From: Panax quinquefolius
Lineage: Eukaryota; Streptophyta; Magnoliopsida; Apiales; Araliaceae
Reading direction: 5' to 3'
NCBI GenBank assembly: GCA_020205615.1
Contig: CM035152.1
Location: 115,468,950 to 115,532,949 of the forward strand
DNA length: 64,000 bases
This document shows, piece after piece, positions 33,586-44,114 of the stretch. The position numbers and the translations under genes were made by a program. Below the pieces are notes generated by a model. That model was not told the origin of the DNA. It made no database searches and worked only from the letters and a program-made list of their open reading frames with translations. Numbering within the stretch: the stretch's first letter is position 1; each line of letters starts with the position of its first letter.

Positions 33586-35262
33586 CGGAGAGACAAGGTG
33601 TTTCACGCTATATACTACACAAGCAAAACACTTACAGAAACTCAAATGAACTACACAACCATAGAAAAGGAGTTGCTTGCCATGGTATATGTGTTTGAAA
33701 AATTTCGTGCTTACTTGATCGGGACTAAGGTGATAGTCTATACAGACCATGCAAATGATTCTAAGATTTGAGCAATCTTAGAAAAAGGATGCCAAGCCAC
33801 GCCTTATATGGTGGATTCTCCTACTGCAAGAATTCGATTTAGAAATAAAGGATAGGAAGGGGACGGAGAACCAAGAAGCCGATCACTTCTCAAGGCTGGA
33901 AAACCACGGGAAAGAAAAAGACGACAAATGTGAAATCAATGAATCATTCCCGGATGAGCAACTGTTTGGGATATCAGCGAAGATTTCGTGGTATGGCGAC
34001 TACACAAATTTTGTTGTGAGCAACATTTTACCACCTAACCTCACAAGGCAACAGAAAAAGAAATTTCTTCACGACGTGAAATGGTACATGTGGGATGATC
34101 CATATTTGTTCAAGTAGTGTGCCGACAAGGTGATTCGAAGGTGCGTACCATATAGCGAAGTGAAGAATATTCTACATGAGTGTCACTCATCGGCGTATGG
34201 TGGGCATTATGGGAGTGAGAGGACAGCGGCGAAGGTACTGCAATGTGGTTTTTATTGGCCCACATTATTCAAAGATGCCCACCAGTTTGTCAAACAATGC
34301 GATAGATGTCAAAGGGTGGGCAACATTTTGAAACGTAATGAGATGCCATTACAAACGATTCTTGGAAATTTTTGACATATGGGGTATCGATTTCATGGGA
34401 CCATTTCCCTCATCCTTGAACAATCAATACATTTTACTCGCCGTGTCAAAGTGGGTTGAAGCTGCAGCTCTACCAACAAATGATGCCAAGGTGGTCCTCA
34501 AATTCCTTCAAAAGAACATCTTCACGAGGTTTGGCACACCAAGAGCAATTATAAGTGACGAAGGTAGTCACTTTTGCAATAAACTGTTTACTGCTCTTTT
34601 GGCCAAGTATGGGGTGAACCACAAGATATCTACATCATATCACCCTCAAACCAGTGGACAAGCTGAAGTATCGAACAGAGAAGTCAAAAGGATATTGGAG
34701 AAAGTGGTGAATCCGAGTCAGAAAGATTGGTCAATTAAATTGGACGATGCTCTATGGGCTTACCAGACTGCATACAAGACGCCACTCGGGATGTCACCAT
34801 ATCAACTGTTGTATGGGAAGGCATGTCATTTACCAGTGGAACTACATCATAAGGCATACTAGGCAGTGAAAAAACTCAATTTTGATCTGAAAAGTTGTAG
34901 GAGAAAAGAGATTACTTCAGTTGAATAAACTCGACGAGTTTCGCCTTTATGCCTATGAGAATGCCAAAATATACAAAGAAAAAGTCAAAAGATGGCACGA
35001 CCAAAAAATTTTGCATCGAACATTCGAGCCAGGCCAATCAGTACTTTTATTCAACTCAAGGTTGCGTTTATTCCCTGGAAAGCTTAAATCAAGATGGTCG
35101 GGACCATTCACAGTCAAGCAAGTATTCCCTCACGGTGCAGTTAAAATTTATAGTCGCAATCCACTCGAAACATTCAAAGTCAACGGACACCATCTAAAGC
35201 ATTACTGGGGTGGAGAAGCTAACACTGACGTGATCGCCATCACATTGGCCGACACAACTTAA
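33586..35262 (+). pseudogene. Athila-2 RNase H and integrase
   Basis: RNase H ([34 protein letters not shown]) is broken near 33755-33800 and ends [20 protein letters not shown]. The integrase zinc finger is complete (ECHSSAYGGHYGSERTAAK, then QCDRCQR). After a frame change the core shows all three catalytic residues: Asp in [11 protein letters not shown], Asp in IISDEGSHF, Glu in [13 protein letters not shown]. The C-terminal domain ([46 protein letters not shown]) runs open to 35262. Stops at about 34116 and 34372 and an additional shift after 34860 disrupt it. Confidence 0.88.
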
Positions 35263-35335
35263 GCAGGAAGTAGTCAGGCTGAACGACTTAAAATCAAGCG
35301 CTCATTGGGAGGCAACCCAATTTTTAGCTCTTTAT
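35262..35335 (+). other. Conserved post-pol non-coding block with hairpin (Athila-2)
   Basis: GTCAGGCTGAACGACTTAAA, ATCAAGCGCT and the stem-loop ATTGGG (35304-35309), loop AGGCAA, CCCAAT (35316-35321). It corresponds to 4597-4672 in Athila-1 with the same loop and a changed but still paired stem. Confidence 0.78.
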
Positions 35336-35555
35336 CATATTTTTCATTCGTATTTGCTTAATCATAGTTTTAGTAATTTACTAGGTAGAAGAATAAAATA
35401 AAATTCTCGTTAATCTCTCCACAACATAACATGACATCAAAGACTCACTAATTTTCATGTTTTATGTCATGCAGGCTGGGAAAAGGATCATCAAACGAGT
35501 ATATGGAAGCAAAGTGAGATAAATTGAAGCAAAACATGAAAGCCAGACAGTGACC

Positions 35556-35692
35556 AAGCCCGCCGGGGCGAGCCCTAAAAGCACTACAACCCCCGCCGAG
35601 GCGGGGGTCCTCAACATCAGAAATCAGGGGCCTAGCCCACCGGGGCGGGCATTCCAAGTTCATTACCCCCCGCCGGGGCGGGGGTCTTGGAA
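35556..35692 (+). repeat. GC-rich palindromic cluster in the Athila-2 pol-ORF3 spacer
   Basis: Four short GC-rich palindrome-like blocks occur within 140 bases: GCCCGCCGGGGCG, CCCCCGCCGAGGCGGGGG, CCCACCGGGGCGGGC and CCCCCGCCGGGGCGGGGG. A related block, CCTCGCCGGGGTGGGGG, is in this element's 5' LTR near 28605. Confidence 0.8.
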
Positions 35693-35864
35693 TGTTGACA
35701 GACATGGCAGTTGGTTGGCCTTCTCTCCTTCCCAATAACCTCCCACTTTTACACTTCCCCACTACTCCATAACCACCACCCACTTTCCCCACATTCCCAA
35801 GACTTCATTACTCCTCTACCTTTCCACCTCCTCACTCCACCAATGCTAGCCTACCCTCCCCATC

Positions 35865-35915
35865 TATAAATACTACACCAACTCTTCCACACTCCTCCAC
35901 CACACTTTATAAAAG
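35865..35915 (+). promoter_or_regulatory. Possible internal promoter upstream of Athila-2 ORF3
   Basis: TATAAATA (35865-35872) and TATAAAAG (35908-35915) lie 136 and 93 bases before the ORF3 ATG at 36001, within a CT-rich leader. The TATA matches are seen. Promoter activity is inference. Confidence 0.4.
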
Positions 35916-36000
35916 TCAAAAAGAGAGCATAATTGTGAGCTAGAGAGATACTATTGAAAAGTTTAGGGGAGAGTTAGGGCAAAACCAACAATAGGGAGAA

Positions 36001-37124
36001 ATGGCTTCACAATCATCATCTAAACGCCAACGGGGGGAGAGTTCATGCCCATCCCAACCTATGTCGATCGTCGAAAATTTGCAAGTGCCGCCGCCGCCGA
36101 TCGGTATGACTATATGCTCACCAAAGCCTTTACACCGGAGCGGGGGTTGGCACCGGATCCTAATGATGGGGAGCTCATGCCGCAAATTTACCAAAAGGGA
36201 TGGGTAAAATTCACCGAGGAGCCGGAACCAATAGTTGTCAACATTATCAAGGAGTTTTACGCAAATGCGGTGGATAAGGAACCATTTCAAGCATTTGTGC
36301 GAGGACGGTTGGTTCCGTTTAGCGCCGACGCCATCAACACATACTACCAACTGCGGGTGCCTCGCCATTGCCAGTATGCGTACCTTCATGATTCTGATCC
36401 TGACTGGGTTGCCATAATCATGGAGATGACAAAGCTGGGAACGTCATGGATGAAAGGGCGGAAGGGCGGCACCGTGTTCCCCAGCAAGACCCTTAGCAGG
36501 TATGGAAAAATTTGGTATGCCTTCCTCTACGCAAAATTGCTTCCGTCCCAACATACCTGAGACGTCACCAAAGAGAAGGCGTTGCTGTTGTACGCCATTG
36601 TGCAAGATTTTATAATTGATGTCGGGGCTATCATTTGCTTCTCCATCCGCCGGTGCCTACGTGGGAATTTTTCTGAAGGCTTGCCACACCCATCACTCAT
36701 ATGTGGGTTGTGCCATCAAGCAGGAGTTAGATGGTCTGATGACGAGCCCACTCAAATGTCGCTCACACTGCTGGATTCAAGAATGATAGCGCGTTACTCT
36801 GTATGGGCAGGAGGTGAATCACACCCGCGTGGAGTGAGGTTCATTTTTTCGTCATCGTCAGAAGATGATGTGGATGCTATAGAGGCATCGGGGGATGATG
36901 ATGATGTAATGGGCAATCAAGGAGACGAAGAGATACCGCAGGCCGAGGCTATATCCCGATCTCAATTCCTTGAATTACAAAATCAAATGAGTGCACACAC
37001 CAAGGCAACTCGTCGGGAAATGCGCCGATTGGCAATGAGGCAAGAGCATATGTTCGACGCTATGCACACAACCACCTCCTCCAGCTTAAGCATTGACAGG
37101 GAAGTCCTCGAGTACTTATTTTGA
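36001..37124 (+). pseudogene. Athila-2 ORF3, env-like position, plant transposon protein family
   Basis: The start is MASQSSSKRQRGES at 36001. A frame slip near the G-run at 36031-36045 moves into the frame that carries the conserved region (YVDRRKFASAAAADRYDYML, FTPERGL, IIKEFYANAV, FVRGRLVPF, DAINTYYQL). That frame is open to a single in-frame TGA at 36558-36560. It then continues to 37124 with CGLCHQAGVRWSDDEP, YSVWAGGESHPRGVRFI, an acidic Asp-rich stretch and an EL/QM-rich potential coiled coil. Apart from the slip and one TGA it would be about 370 residues. It is homologous to ORF3 of Athila-1. No transmembrane segment is evident. The function is unknown. Confidence 0.8.
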
Positions 37125-38399
37125 TCAATTATCCAATGAGGACATTGTATTGTTTAAGTTTGGGGGATTTTAAATTCATGTTTGCATGCATTTTAGCTTT
37201 TAGGATTCATTTTTAATTTTGGTCAAATTAAATTTCTGTATTGCATTTTATTTTTAGTATTACATGATAGCTTAGGCCATTCATGGTAGCATAGGGTTTG
37301 CGTAGTAGATAATAGTGTAATGCAGTTGTTATCCGTATTTTGTTATTCACATCTATATAAAAATATATATATATATATATGTGTTAATTAGTAATTATTG
37401 TGTTGTTTTAAGTTCATCAATGTTGTGTTTCATGTTATTGTGGGCCTATGATGTGATTGTCAAATAAGTAGTAAATACAGTATTGAGTATTAGAACTAGG
37501 ACACAATGATCGTTTATGAATCGAATCTTGAGTTGTTTGAAACTAGTATAAAAGGATAGCACGTTTAACAAACATCTGTGTTAATTGGTTAAGTTCAAAC
37601 CAGTACCTAAATGGTCTCTATAGGATAATGTTAGAGTGAATGATAAAATGACAAGGATGGCTGGTAAAGGCTAACGTTAAGCAAGAACTTAAGTTTGGGG
37701 GATGTTATGTGGGGTATATAAGCTTATGAAAAAAAAATATGAATAAACACCGTAGCGTGCTTGTCTAGTTTTGTGGCCTTTGTTACTTGAGCAAGTAAGC
37801 CCGAGGGGATTGTCTTTACACCTAGCGCCCTAAGGTCTTAATGGTCTGAGAGTCATTGGTCGAAAGCTCATTAAGGTAGCATTGAAAAGCCTAAGGGAAT
37901 AAGACATTGCATAGCTATGTGATCTATATATCTAAAAATAAATAAAAATAAAATGAATAAGACGGGAAATAAGAGCAAAAAGCCCCCGTAGATGAAAATA
38001 AAGCATAAGTACCCCGCGTGAACCCTTGAGATTTGTGATTGCTTGATTTTAGTTGGAACTATCTATTTTTAAAATTTTTAAGTTTGTTCTGCATGATTCC
38101 TTCTAAGAGACTGGTTATGTATTGAATTTGGGTTAGTATTGGTTAGCATTGATGTTACACACACACACACACTATACAAGTGATGATGACTTGAGATTCG
38201 AGGATTAAAGTGATTTGTAGATTAGTTTTTGATGTTTAATATTGTATAGTTGCTTATTTTCGCTGAGGCCGTTAAGATAATTTTGATTTTGCGATATTGT
38301 TGGATTTGATAGCATATAAGTAAATTTGTATTCATATCATTGCATTGCATGTAGTTGATTTGAGCTCGAGGACTAGCACGGTTTAAGTTTGGGGGATTT
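37125..38399 (+). other. Athila-2 3' non-coding region and polypurine tracts
   Basis: AAGTTTGGGGG occurs at 37156-37166, 37691-37701 and 38385-38395, the last adjoining the 3' LTR. The block conserved in all three Athila copies lies at 37742-37880. A (TA)n microsatellite is at about 37361-37382 and a (CA)n tract at about 38157-38172. No coding sequence was seen. Confidence 0.8.
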
Positions 38400-39930
38400 T
38401 GATAAGTGTATTTTATATACGCGATTTAATATCTAATTCATGCTTATTTGTTGCTAATTTCTTGTGATCATGTTCAATTTCACTTGTTTTGTGTTATTTC
38501 ATGTGTAGGATTGGTGATTGAGGCATTTTACTTACAATTGGTGATATTCGGTGCGATGGGAATCAAATGGAGCATATTTGGAAGTAATTCAAAATAGCAT
38601 CAAAGTCGATAAAGAAGGTACTACCAAGGGCATCGACAACTTATATATATACTATTGGGGGTCTTCTAATTCGATTAATAGAAACAAAGTTTCGGCCGGT
38701 GGGCGTTATATATATATACACCTTCAAAGGTGGGTCTTCATTCGAAAGCAAAATAGAAGGCAAGTCTGGGCGTGCGTTCATAGTATCTGAACCCTATCAC
38801 GGGGTAGAAAATGTTGAGTGTCCTATTTCGGTTATAATTCCTCTTGAGTACGAATTTTAGCTTTTTGCATGTCAGTATAACTCTATTGGATAGAAAATTC
38901 GGCTATAGTTGGAGGCTAGATATTGATTACTCTATCAAAAACAACAAGAAGTATTGAGAGAGGAGATATTACGAAGATCTAAGCTAAGTTTTTTATAGCA
39001 AGTGTGGAGGAGTATTTCGAGGAGTTTTTCAAGATGGTTGCAATCCTAGTCTACGTGAAGGGTGTTTTCTAATATTCTTTGTGTTATATTATTTATTGTA
39101 ATCGAAAGAATGATTTCTATGATTTATTCAGTGTTTATTTCGTTTATTATGAACTAATTCACTTTTTAGGCTTGTGATGGATCCTTAAGTGAATCGATGA
39201 TTTTGTAAACTTTGATTTCCAATTTAATAAGCTATCTCAAGTTTATCTATATTAATTTGTGCTTGAATCTATGAATTGAGTGATCAACAATTCTTCGTGG
39301 AGTTGGATGGAATCGAGAGAGGATATTCAAATCTAGACCTAGTTAATATAGCATGTGTTCAGGATTTTGTTAGTAGCTTAAACTTGATGAGTGTTATGGT
39401 TGAGATATGCTTAACGCCGCATGTAATCGGATAGAGAACTTATTCTTCAACCTTCTTCAATTGTAATTCACATAGAGATATAGTGGGTTAGTTGAGTAAG
39501 GTGTTTAACGAATTTCTATCTTAATTGGGGATTGAAGTTAATATGGTATTAGTGCATCGAGAAGTGGTTAATACTACGTTCGTGTTCTTGATTAATAAAC
39601 TGGGATAGTGCGTTAAATTGGAATAAAGATGTTAAAATCAAAGTGAAGTTTAGGGTGAAATCATAAGTCTAATTCTCCATTAATTGTTTGAAATTCAGAT
39701 TTTGATATTTGTGGTTGTTTTAAGTTAATTTAATTATTCTTTATTTTAGTTTTGCTAATTTAAATTATTGATTTGATTTGTTTAATAAAATTAGGGTTAA
39801 TAAAAGATTGGTAATTGTAAGTTAAGGTATTTGCTAATTTATATCTATGGGAACGATACTCAACTCATCACTTTATTACTTGTTGACCACGTATACTTGC
39901 GTGTTGTGCGTAATTAGATTTTACCCAACA
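38400..39930 (+). repeat. Athila-2 3' LTR
   Basis: 1531 bp, TGATAAGTGTATTTT to TTTTACCCAACA, followed by target-site duplication CTTTA at 39931-39935. Confidence 0.94.
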
Positions 39931-41100
39931 CTTTACGCATGACCTGGTTCCATTATTTATTATTCTGTTGGAGCATCATGTCTGTGCTTTACGCATGACC
40001 TGGTTCCGTTATTTATTATTCTGTTGGAATAACCTATCTGTGCGGTCTATCGCATGCCTGGTGATTTCTTTTGTTATTCCATTTTTTATTATACTCAGTT
40101 GGTTAAAGTTTTGGCTTTTATACTCCATGAAATTAGTGGAATATCTTTGATATTTGCGCTTCATCCAGTATCTTTTCATGGAAATATTCTTTTGAGCATT
40201 CTTGAATTTTACTCCACAAAGCAGTATCATGTTGACAATTTGGACGTTATTGGTTCCTGGATAAATTAATTCTTGAACTTGTTTTATTGAATTTTTATAT
40301 CATTGTCATCATTCTCATATTTATATTATGTTGAAAGTCATTTGTGGCCTGTAGTGCATAGATGGACTTGGTATGATTATGACCAGGGATTATTTGGTAT
40401 AATCATGACCGTAATGTTATAAATGATGTGGTAAAAGTCCTCATTGGCCCGTAGTGCATTGATGGACAGTTGTTGGCATGATCATGACCATTGATGAATA
40501 CACAAATATCCTTGGCCCGTAGTGCATGGATAATTTGTGGTTGTGATACAAATGAATATCCTTGGCCGTAGTGCAGGGATGATGTGGTTTATTTATTAAG
40601 CTAAGTCTCAGCAATAAAAGTGATGAAAAACCTTTTAAATCATAGAAGATAGTAGATTTTATTCTCTACTTGACTTTTTTAATGGATTGCTTGTTCCGCT
40701 GCAGCTTAAACTTGATGGTTGTTATATTATATCAGTTTAACACTGTTAAAGGCTAATGATAATTTATTATGCATTATCTTAGTCATAATATTTCTTACTG
40801 GGCTAGTTGAGCTCACCCTTTTGCTTCCATTATTCTCTTCAGGAAATGAGAACGTAACAGGGACTAGTCGAGGAACGGAGTGACGGTTCAGATGATAGCA
40901 TTAGTAGTCCTCACTATTCTATGAAATATTGTGTTAATAAATGTATTGAGGACTTATTTTGAGTTTGAATACTGTCTCGAAGACAATATTTGTATTAAAA
41001 CTCACAGCTTATGTTGTATATTTAAGATTATATTTGTATTCTATACCATGTATTTGGCAACTCAGAATAGGTGATGTATACCTATTTTGGGGGCGTCACA
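39931..41100 (+). repeat. Tekay-1 3' LTR, second part
   Basis: It resumes with the target-site duplication CTTTA (39931-39935) and continues the ~70-bp units and the four GGCCCGTAGTGCA-type units (40345-40580). It ends GGGGGCGTCACA at 41100. Confidence 0.85.
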
Positions 41101-42498
41101 TGAGACATGTAGATCTAAGGAATATATTTGGTCTTAGAACATAACCCCTCAAAATTTTGAAATAAAAATAGAAGGAGAAAGAAAACTAGAAAGAATCCTT
41201 ACCTAGTCTTTAATAGCAACCTTTCTTGTTTTTCCAAGGTAAGTGATGAACTTGGGGTGCATGAACTAAGCTAAGCTCTCCTTTTTTTGCTCTCTAAATT
41301 TTGGTTCTCCCTCTCTCTTTGCTCTCTTTGGTTTTGCTAGGCGTGGGAGAAAATGAAAGGATGAGAGAAAATAAAGTACTTTGAAATGAGAGTAAACTAA
41401 AGAATATTTACAATATGGAATAGATTTAATTACTCATTCCTTATAATATCCCCCATGCTTTTATTACTCCTTGGTTAAAAGGCTTCACCTTATCTCTTAA
41501 GATTATAATTAACCTTAATCTAGATTTCCAACCAATGAGAAGGTGACAACATTGTATTATTGTAAGTAGACCTGGCAATCTGCAGCCCAAGCCCACGGGT
41601 CGGGCCGGCCCACCCCGCCACGGGTCGGGCTTTGGGCTGCAGTTTTTTAGCATAATAAAATCTGGGCCTTTTTGGCCCGCCCGTTTTTGGCCCGGCCCAG
41701 CCCGTTTGGGCCAAACCCAAAAAAATAGCTTAAAATAGGCACAAAGTGATCTCTACTACTGGTAGAAAGCTAGGCTTTAATTTGTAGAATTTGGCCTTGA
41801 TGAAAAAATTGGGCCTTTAGTAGCCCGGCCTACCGCTTTCTAGGTCTAATTGTAAGAAAATGATAAGATTTGCAAAAAGGAAAGTTGATTAGCAAGATTT
41901 ATGGCCATAAAAGGTACCTCAAAAACCTCCCATATAATCCTCCTTTTCCCCTATTTTTGATTTATTTTTCATGACCAATTTTTGATTAATCAATGGTCCA
42001 AAATGTCCCTAATCAAATGGGCTAAGTATTGGTCTTGCATTTTAATTTCTTTGGGCTTCTTATTTAATTCTTTGGGCTATGCAAGTAACCTAGTCCAATA
42101 CTTTTAATTTCTTTCACCCTAATAGTTTATTTAGGGTTTCTATCACATCTCTTTTGGAATTTAATTACCTACACATGACCTTTTAACTTATAACCTAATT
42201 AGGTTTGAAATAAATAAACAATTAAGATGAATAAAATTAACCTCTTAGGTTACTATACATTTTAAATACTATCATTTTTTTAGTATCATAACCCTTAGGT
42301 TATTTAATTACCTCACCTAATGTATAATTAGGTTATATGGCTTCCCTTTTTAAATAAAATCATATAACCAGTAAGTTTATATATATATAGCTATACTCCT
42401 TCCCACATATGGCATCACATATTTACTCACTATATGACACAAAATTTATAATATCAATAATATAATTACAAAGTGACTTAAAATTCTTGGTTATTACA
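41101..42498 (-). repeat. Chromo-B 3' LTR, proximal part
   Basis: The LTR continues across the Tekay-1 insertion. The bases flanking Tekay-1 are TGACA (21205-21209) and TGAGA (41101-41105), a 4/5 match to a target-site duplication. The segment ends at 42498 with ATTACA beside the polypurine tract. On the minus strand it starts TGTAATAACCAAGAATTTTA. Confidence 0.78.
41567..41848. mobile_element. hAT-type MITE with 8-bp TSD ATTGTAAG
   Basis: This 282-bp element has terminal inverted repeats (TAGACCT at the left, AGGTCTA at the right). The exact 8-bp duplication ATTGTAAG is at 41559-41566 and 41849-41856, the size expected of hAT elements. Its left half is very GC-rich (CGGGTCGGGCCGGCCCACC, GGCCCGGCCCAGCCCG), unlike the AT-rich LTR around it. 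It has no coding capacity. It lies in the Chromo-B LTR. Confidence 0.88.
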
Positions 42499-42509
42499 TC
42501 CCCCACCTT

Positions 42510-43723
42510 TATAAGAATTCCGTCCCCGGAATTACACATAAGGTTACTCAAAAAGATGTGGATAACTTTCCCTCATCTTTCCTTGAGTTCTCACGTTGCT
42601 TCTTCAGCATTGTGGTTCCTCTAAAGAACTTTTACATAATGTATAACTTTATTTCTTAACTTCTGCTCTTTCTTTTTGAGTATCTGGACAGGAACTTCCT
42701 CGTAGGACAAGTCTTTCTCTACTTGGATTGGTTCATAGGAAATAATTTGCTTATAGTTCGATTTATATGATCGCAACACTGACACATGAAACACATTGTG
42801 AATGTGCTCAAGTTCAGGAGGTAACATACCTCGTACGCCACTTCACCGACTCGCCACAAAATCTCGAACGGTCCTATGAACCTAGGGCTCAGCTTGCCCT
42901 TCTTGCCAAAATGAATCTTTCCCTTCTAGGGAGATACCTTCAGAAATACAAAATTGCCTATGTCAAAGTCCTGCTTTTGACAATGTAGATCAACGTACTT
43001 CTTCTGACGGTCTTATGCTGCTACTAGCCGATTTCTGATCAGCTTCACTATATTTGGGGTCTGCTGCACCATTTCAAGTCCCAACAGTCTTCGCTCTCCA
43101 ACCTCGTCCCAACACAATGGTGTTCGACACTTTCTTCAATATAGCGCTTCGTACGGTGACATGTCGATACTAGCGTGATAGCTGTTGTTGTAAGTGAACT
43201 CTATCAGTGGCAAATGGTCATCTCAGCTGCCCTTTAAATCCATCACGCCCGCTCGAAGCATATCTTCTAAGGTCTGAATCTTCCGCTCGCTCTGGCCGTC
43301 AATTTGAGGATGATACGTTGTACTCAACCTCAACTGTGTTCCCATTCTCTCCTGCAGACTTCTCTAGAAATTTAACGTGAAGCGCGAGTCTCTGTCAGAC
43401 ACAATAGAAACCGGCAATCCATGACGTAATATGATTTCATTCACATAGAGCTTCGCTAACTGCTCCAGATTGTACCTTATCCTGATCGGTAGAAAATGAG
43501 CAGACTTGGTCAGACGATCCATAATTAACTAGATTGCGTCTAAACCCTTGTGTGTCAGTGGCAAACCCACCACAAAGTCTATTTTGATATGCTCCTACTT
43601 CCACTCTTGAATCTCTAATGGTTGACGCAGTCCGCTCGGTCGCTGGTTCTCTGCTTTAACTCGCTGGCATGTCAGACATCGGCTGACTCTCTCTGGTACT
43701 TCTAGTTTCATATTCGTCCATAT
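42510..43723 (-). pseudogene. Chromo-B integrase and chromodomain remnant
   Basis: Minus-strand reading from 43723 down gives the zinc-finger end (CLTCQRVKAENQRPSGLRQP), the integrase core with all three catalytic positions (Asp in KIDFVVGLP, Asp in VSDRDSRF, Glu in GQSER), then YNNSYHASIDMSPYEALY. The C-terminal GPFEIL region, the frame 42827-42621 (PELEHIHNVFHVSVLRSYK) and a chromodomain tail (VKVL, stop, RNHNAEEAT) follow. The chromodomain directs chromovirus integration to heterochromatin. Several in-frame stops (for example EWK-stop-EHIKID) inactivate it. The upstream pol part is cut off by Athila-3. Confidence 0.85.
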
Positions 43724-44114
43724 TGGTCATAATCCAGATCAATATACGTGTGCAAGTATACATGGTCAACAAGTAATAAAGATTAAGTAGAGTATCGTTC
43801 CCACAAATAATTATTAATAAAGCTTACCAAGCACTAACCCATAACCAACTCAATCTTATTTAAATGATTGATTTGATATTTTATATTTAAACTATGTAAT
43901 TAACTAATACTAACTACCCCTAGAACGAGACTAGATAATGAAGACTTGATATTACAATTTCACCTATTGAGTCATTTAAATCAACACACTTCTTGTTAAG
44001 CCAAATTAATTATACCGGATTGTTAGTCGAGAACACGAAAGTAAAATATAGCCATCTCTCGATGTATCATACCCATATCACACTAAATCCACAGATGATA
44101 GAATGTATGTGAAC
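43724..44114 (-). repeat. Athila-3 LTR, left part
   Basis: The reverse complement carries ACTTGTTGACCATGTATAC, GGGAACGATACTC and the CACTAAAT/AATCAAT-type U5 blocks of the Athila LTRs. It ends with TGAAC (44110-44114), the target-site duplication of the solo LTR. Confidence 0.8.

Larger units (their letters stand above)
28286..39930 (+). mobile_element. Athila-2: full-length Athila element, 11.6 kb
   Basis: The LTRs at 28286-29803 and 38400-39930 both start TGATA and end TTTTACCCAACA. The target-site duplication CTTTA is exact on both sides. Inside are a tRNA-Asp-type primer site, gag, protease, RT, RNase H, integrase, a post-pol conserved block, the env-like ORF3, a long 3' non-coding region and a polypurine tract adjoining the 3' LTR. 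It is inserted in the 3' LTR of Tekay-1. The structure is complete, but stops, frame changes and an altered RT active site make it non-autonomous. Confidence 0.95.
21210..41100 (+). mobile_element. Tekay-1: plus-strand Tekay-like chromovirus with large internal deletions
   Basis: Two ~2.7-2.85-kb LTRs (21210-24054; 26769-28285 continued at 39931-41100) flank an internal region of only 2.7 kb. It keeps gag, protease and the extreme ends of the remaining pol domains. A tRNA-Met-type primer site and a polypurine tract are present. Termini are TGTGAGACCCC and GGGGCGTCACA. Flanks TGACA and TGAGA are a 4/5 target-site duplication. Its 3' LTR is interrupted by Athila-2. Confidence 0.85.
18715..43723 (-). 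mobile_element. Chromo-B: minus-strand chromovirus, interrupted and truncated
   Basis: On the minus strand the order is integrase core, chromodomain remnant, polypurine tract (42499-42509 as TCCCCCACCTT on the plus strand) and a ~3.9-kb 3' LTR. The LTR is split into 18715-21209 and 41101-42498 by the Tekay-1 insertion. Its plus-strand ends are TGTTACTAGTCCC and GGTTATTACA. A hAT MITE lies within it at 41567-41848. The coding part ends at 43723, where Athila-3 begins. The 5' two thirds of the element is not visible in the window. Confidence 0.82.

Noticed and set aside
35448..35792. 114-codon minus-strand frame over the GC-rich palindromes
   Set aside because: The frame is open only because the GC-rich repeats lack stops; composition is repeat-driven (Gly/Arg/Pro) with no homologous signal.
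41441..41720. Minus-strand frames rich in Gly/Pro/Arg near 41.5 kb
   Set aside because: They lie within the GC-rich hAT MITE, a non-coding element.
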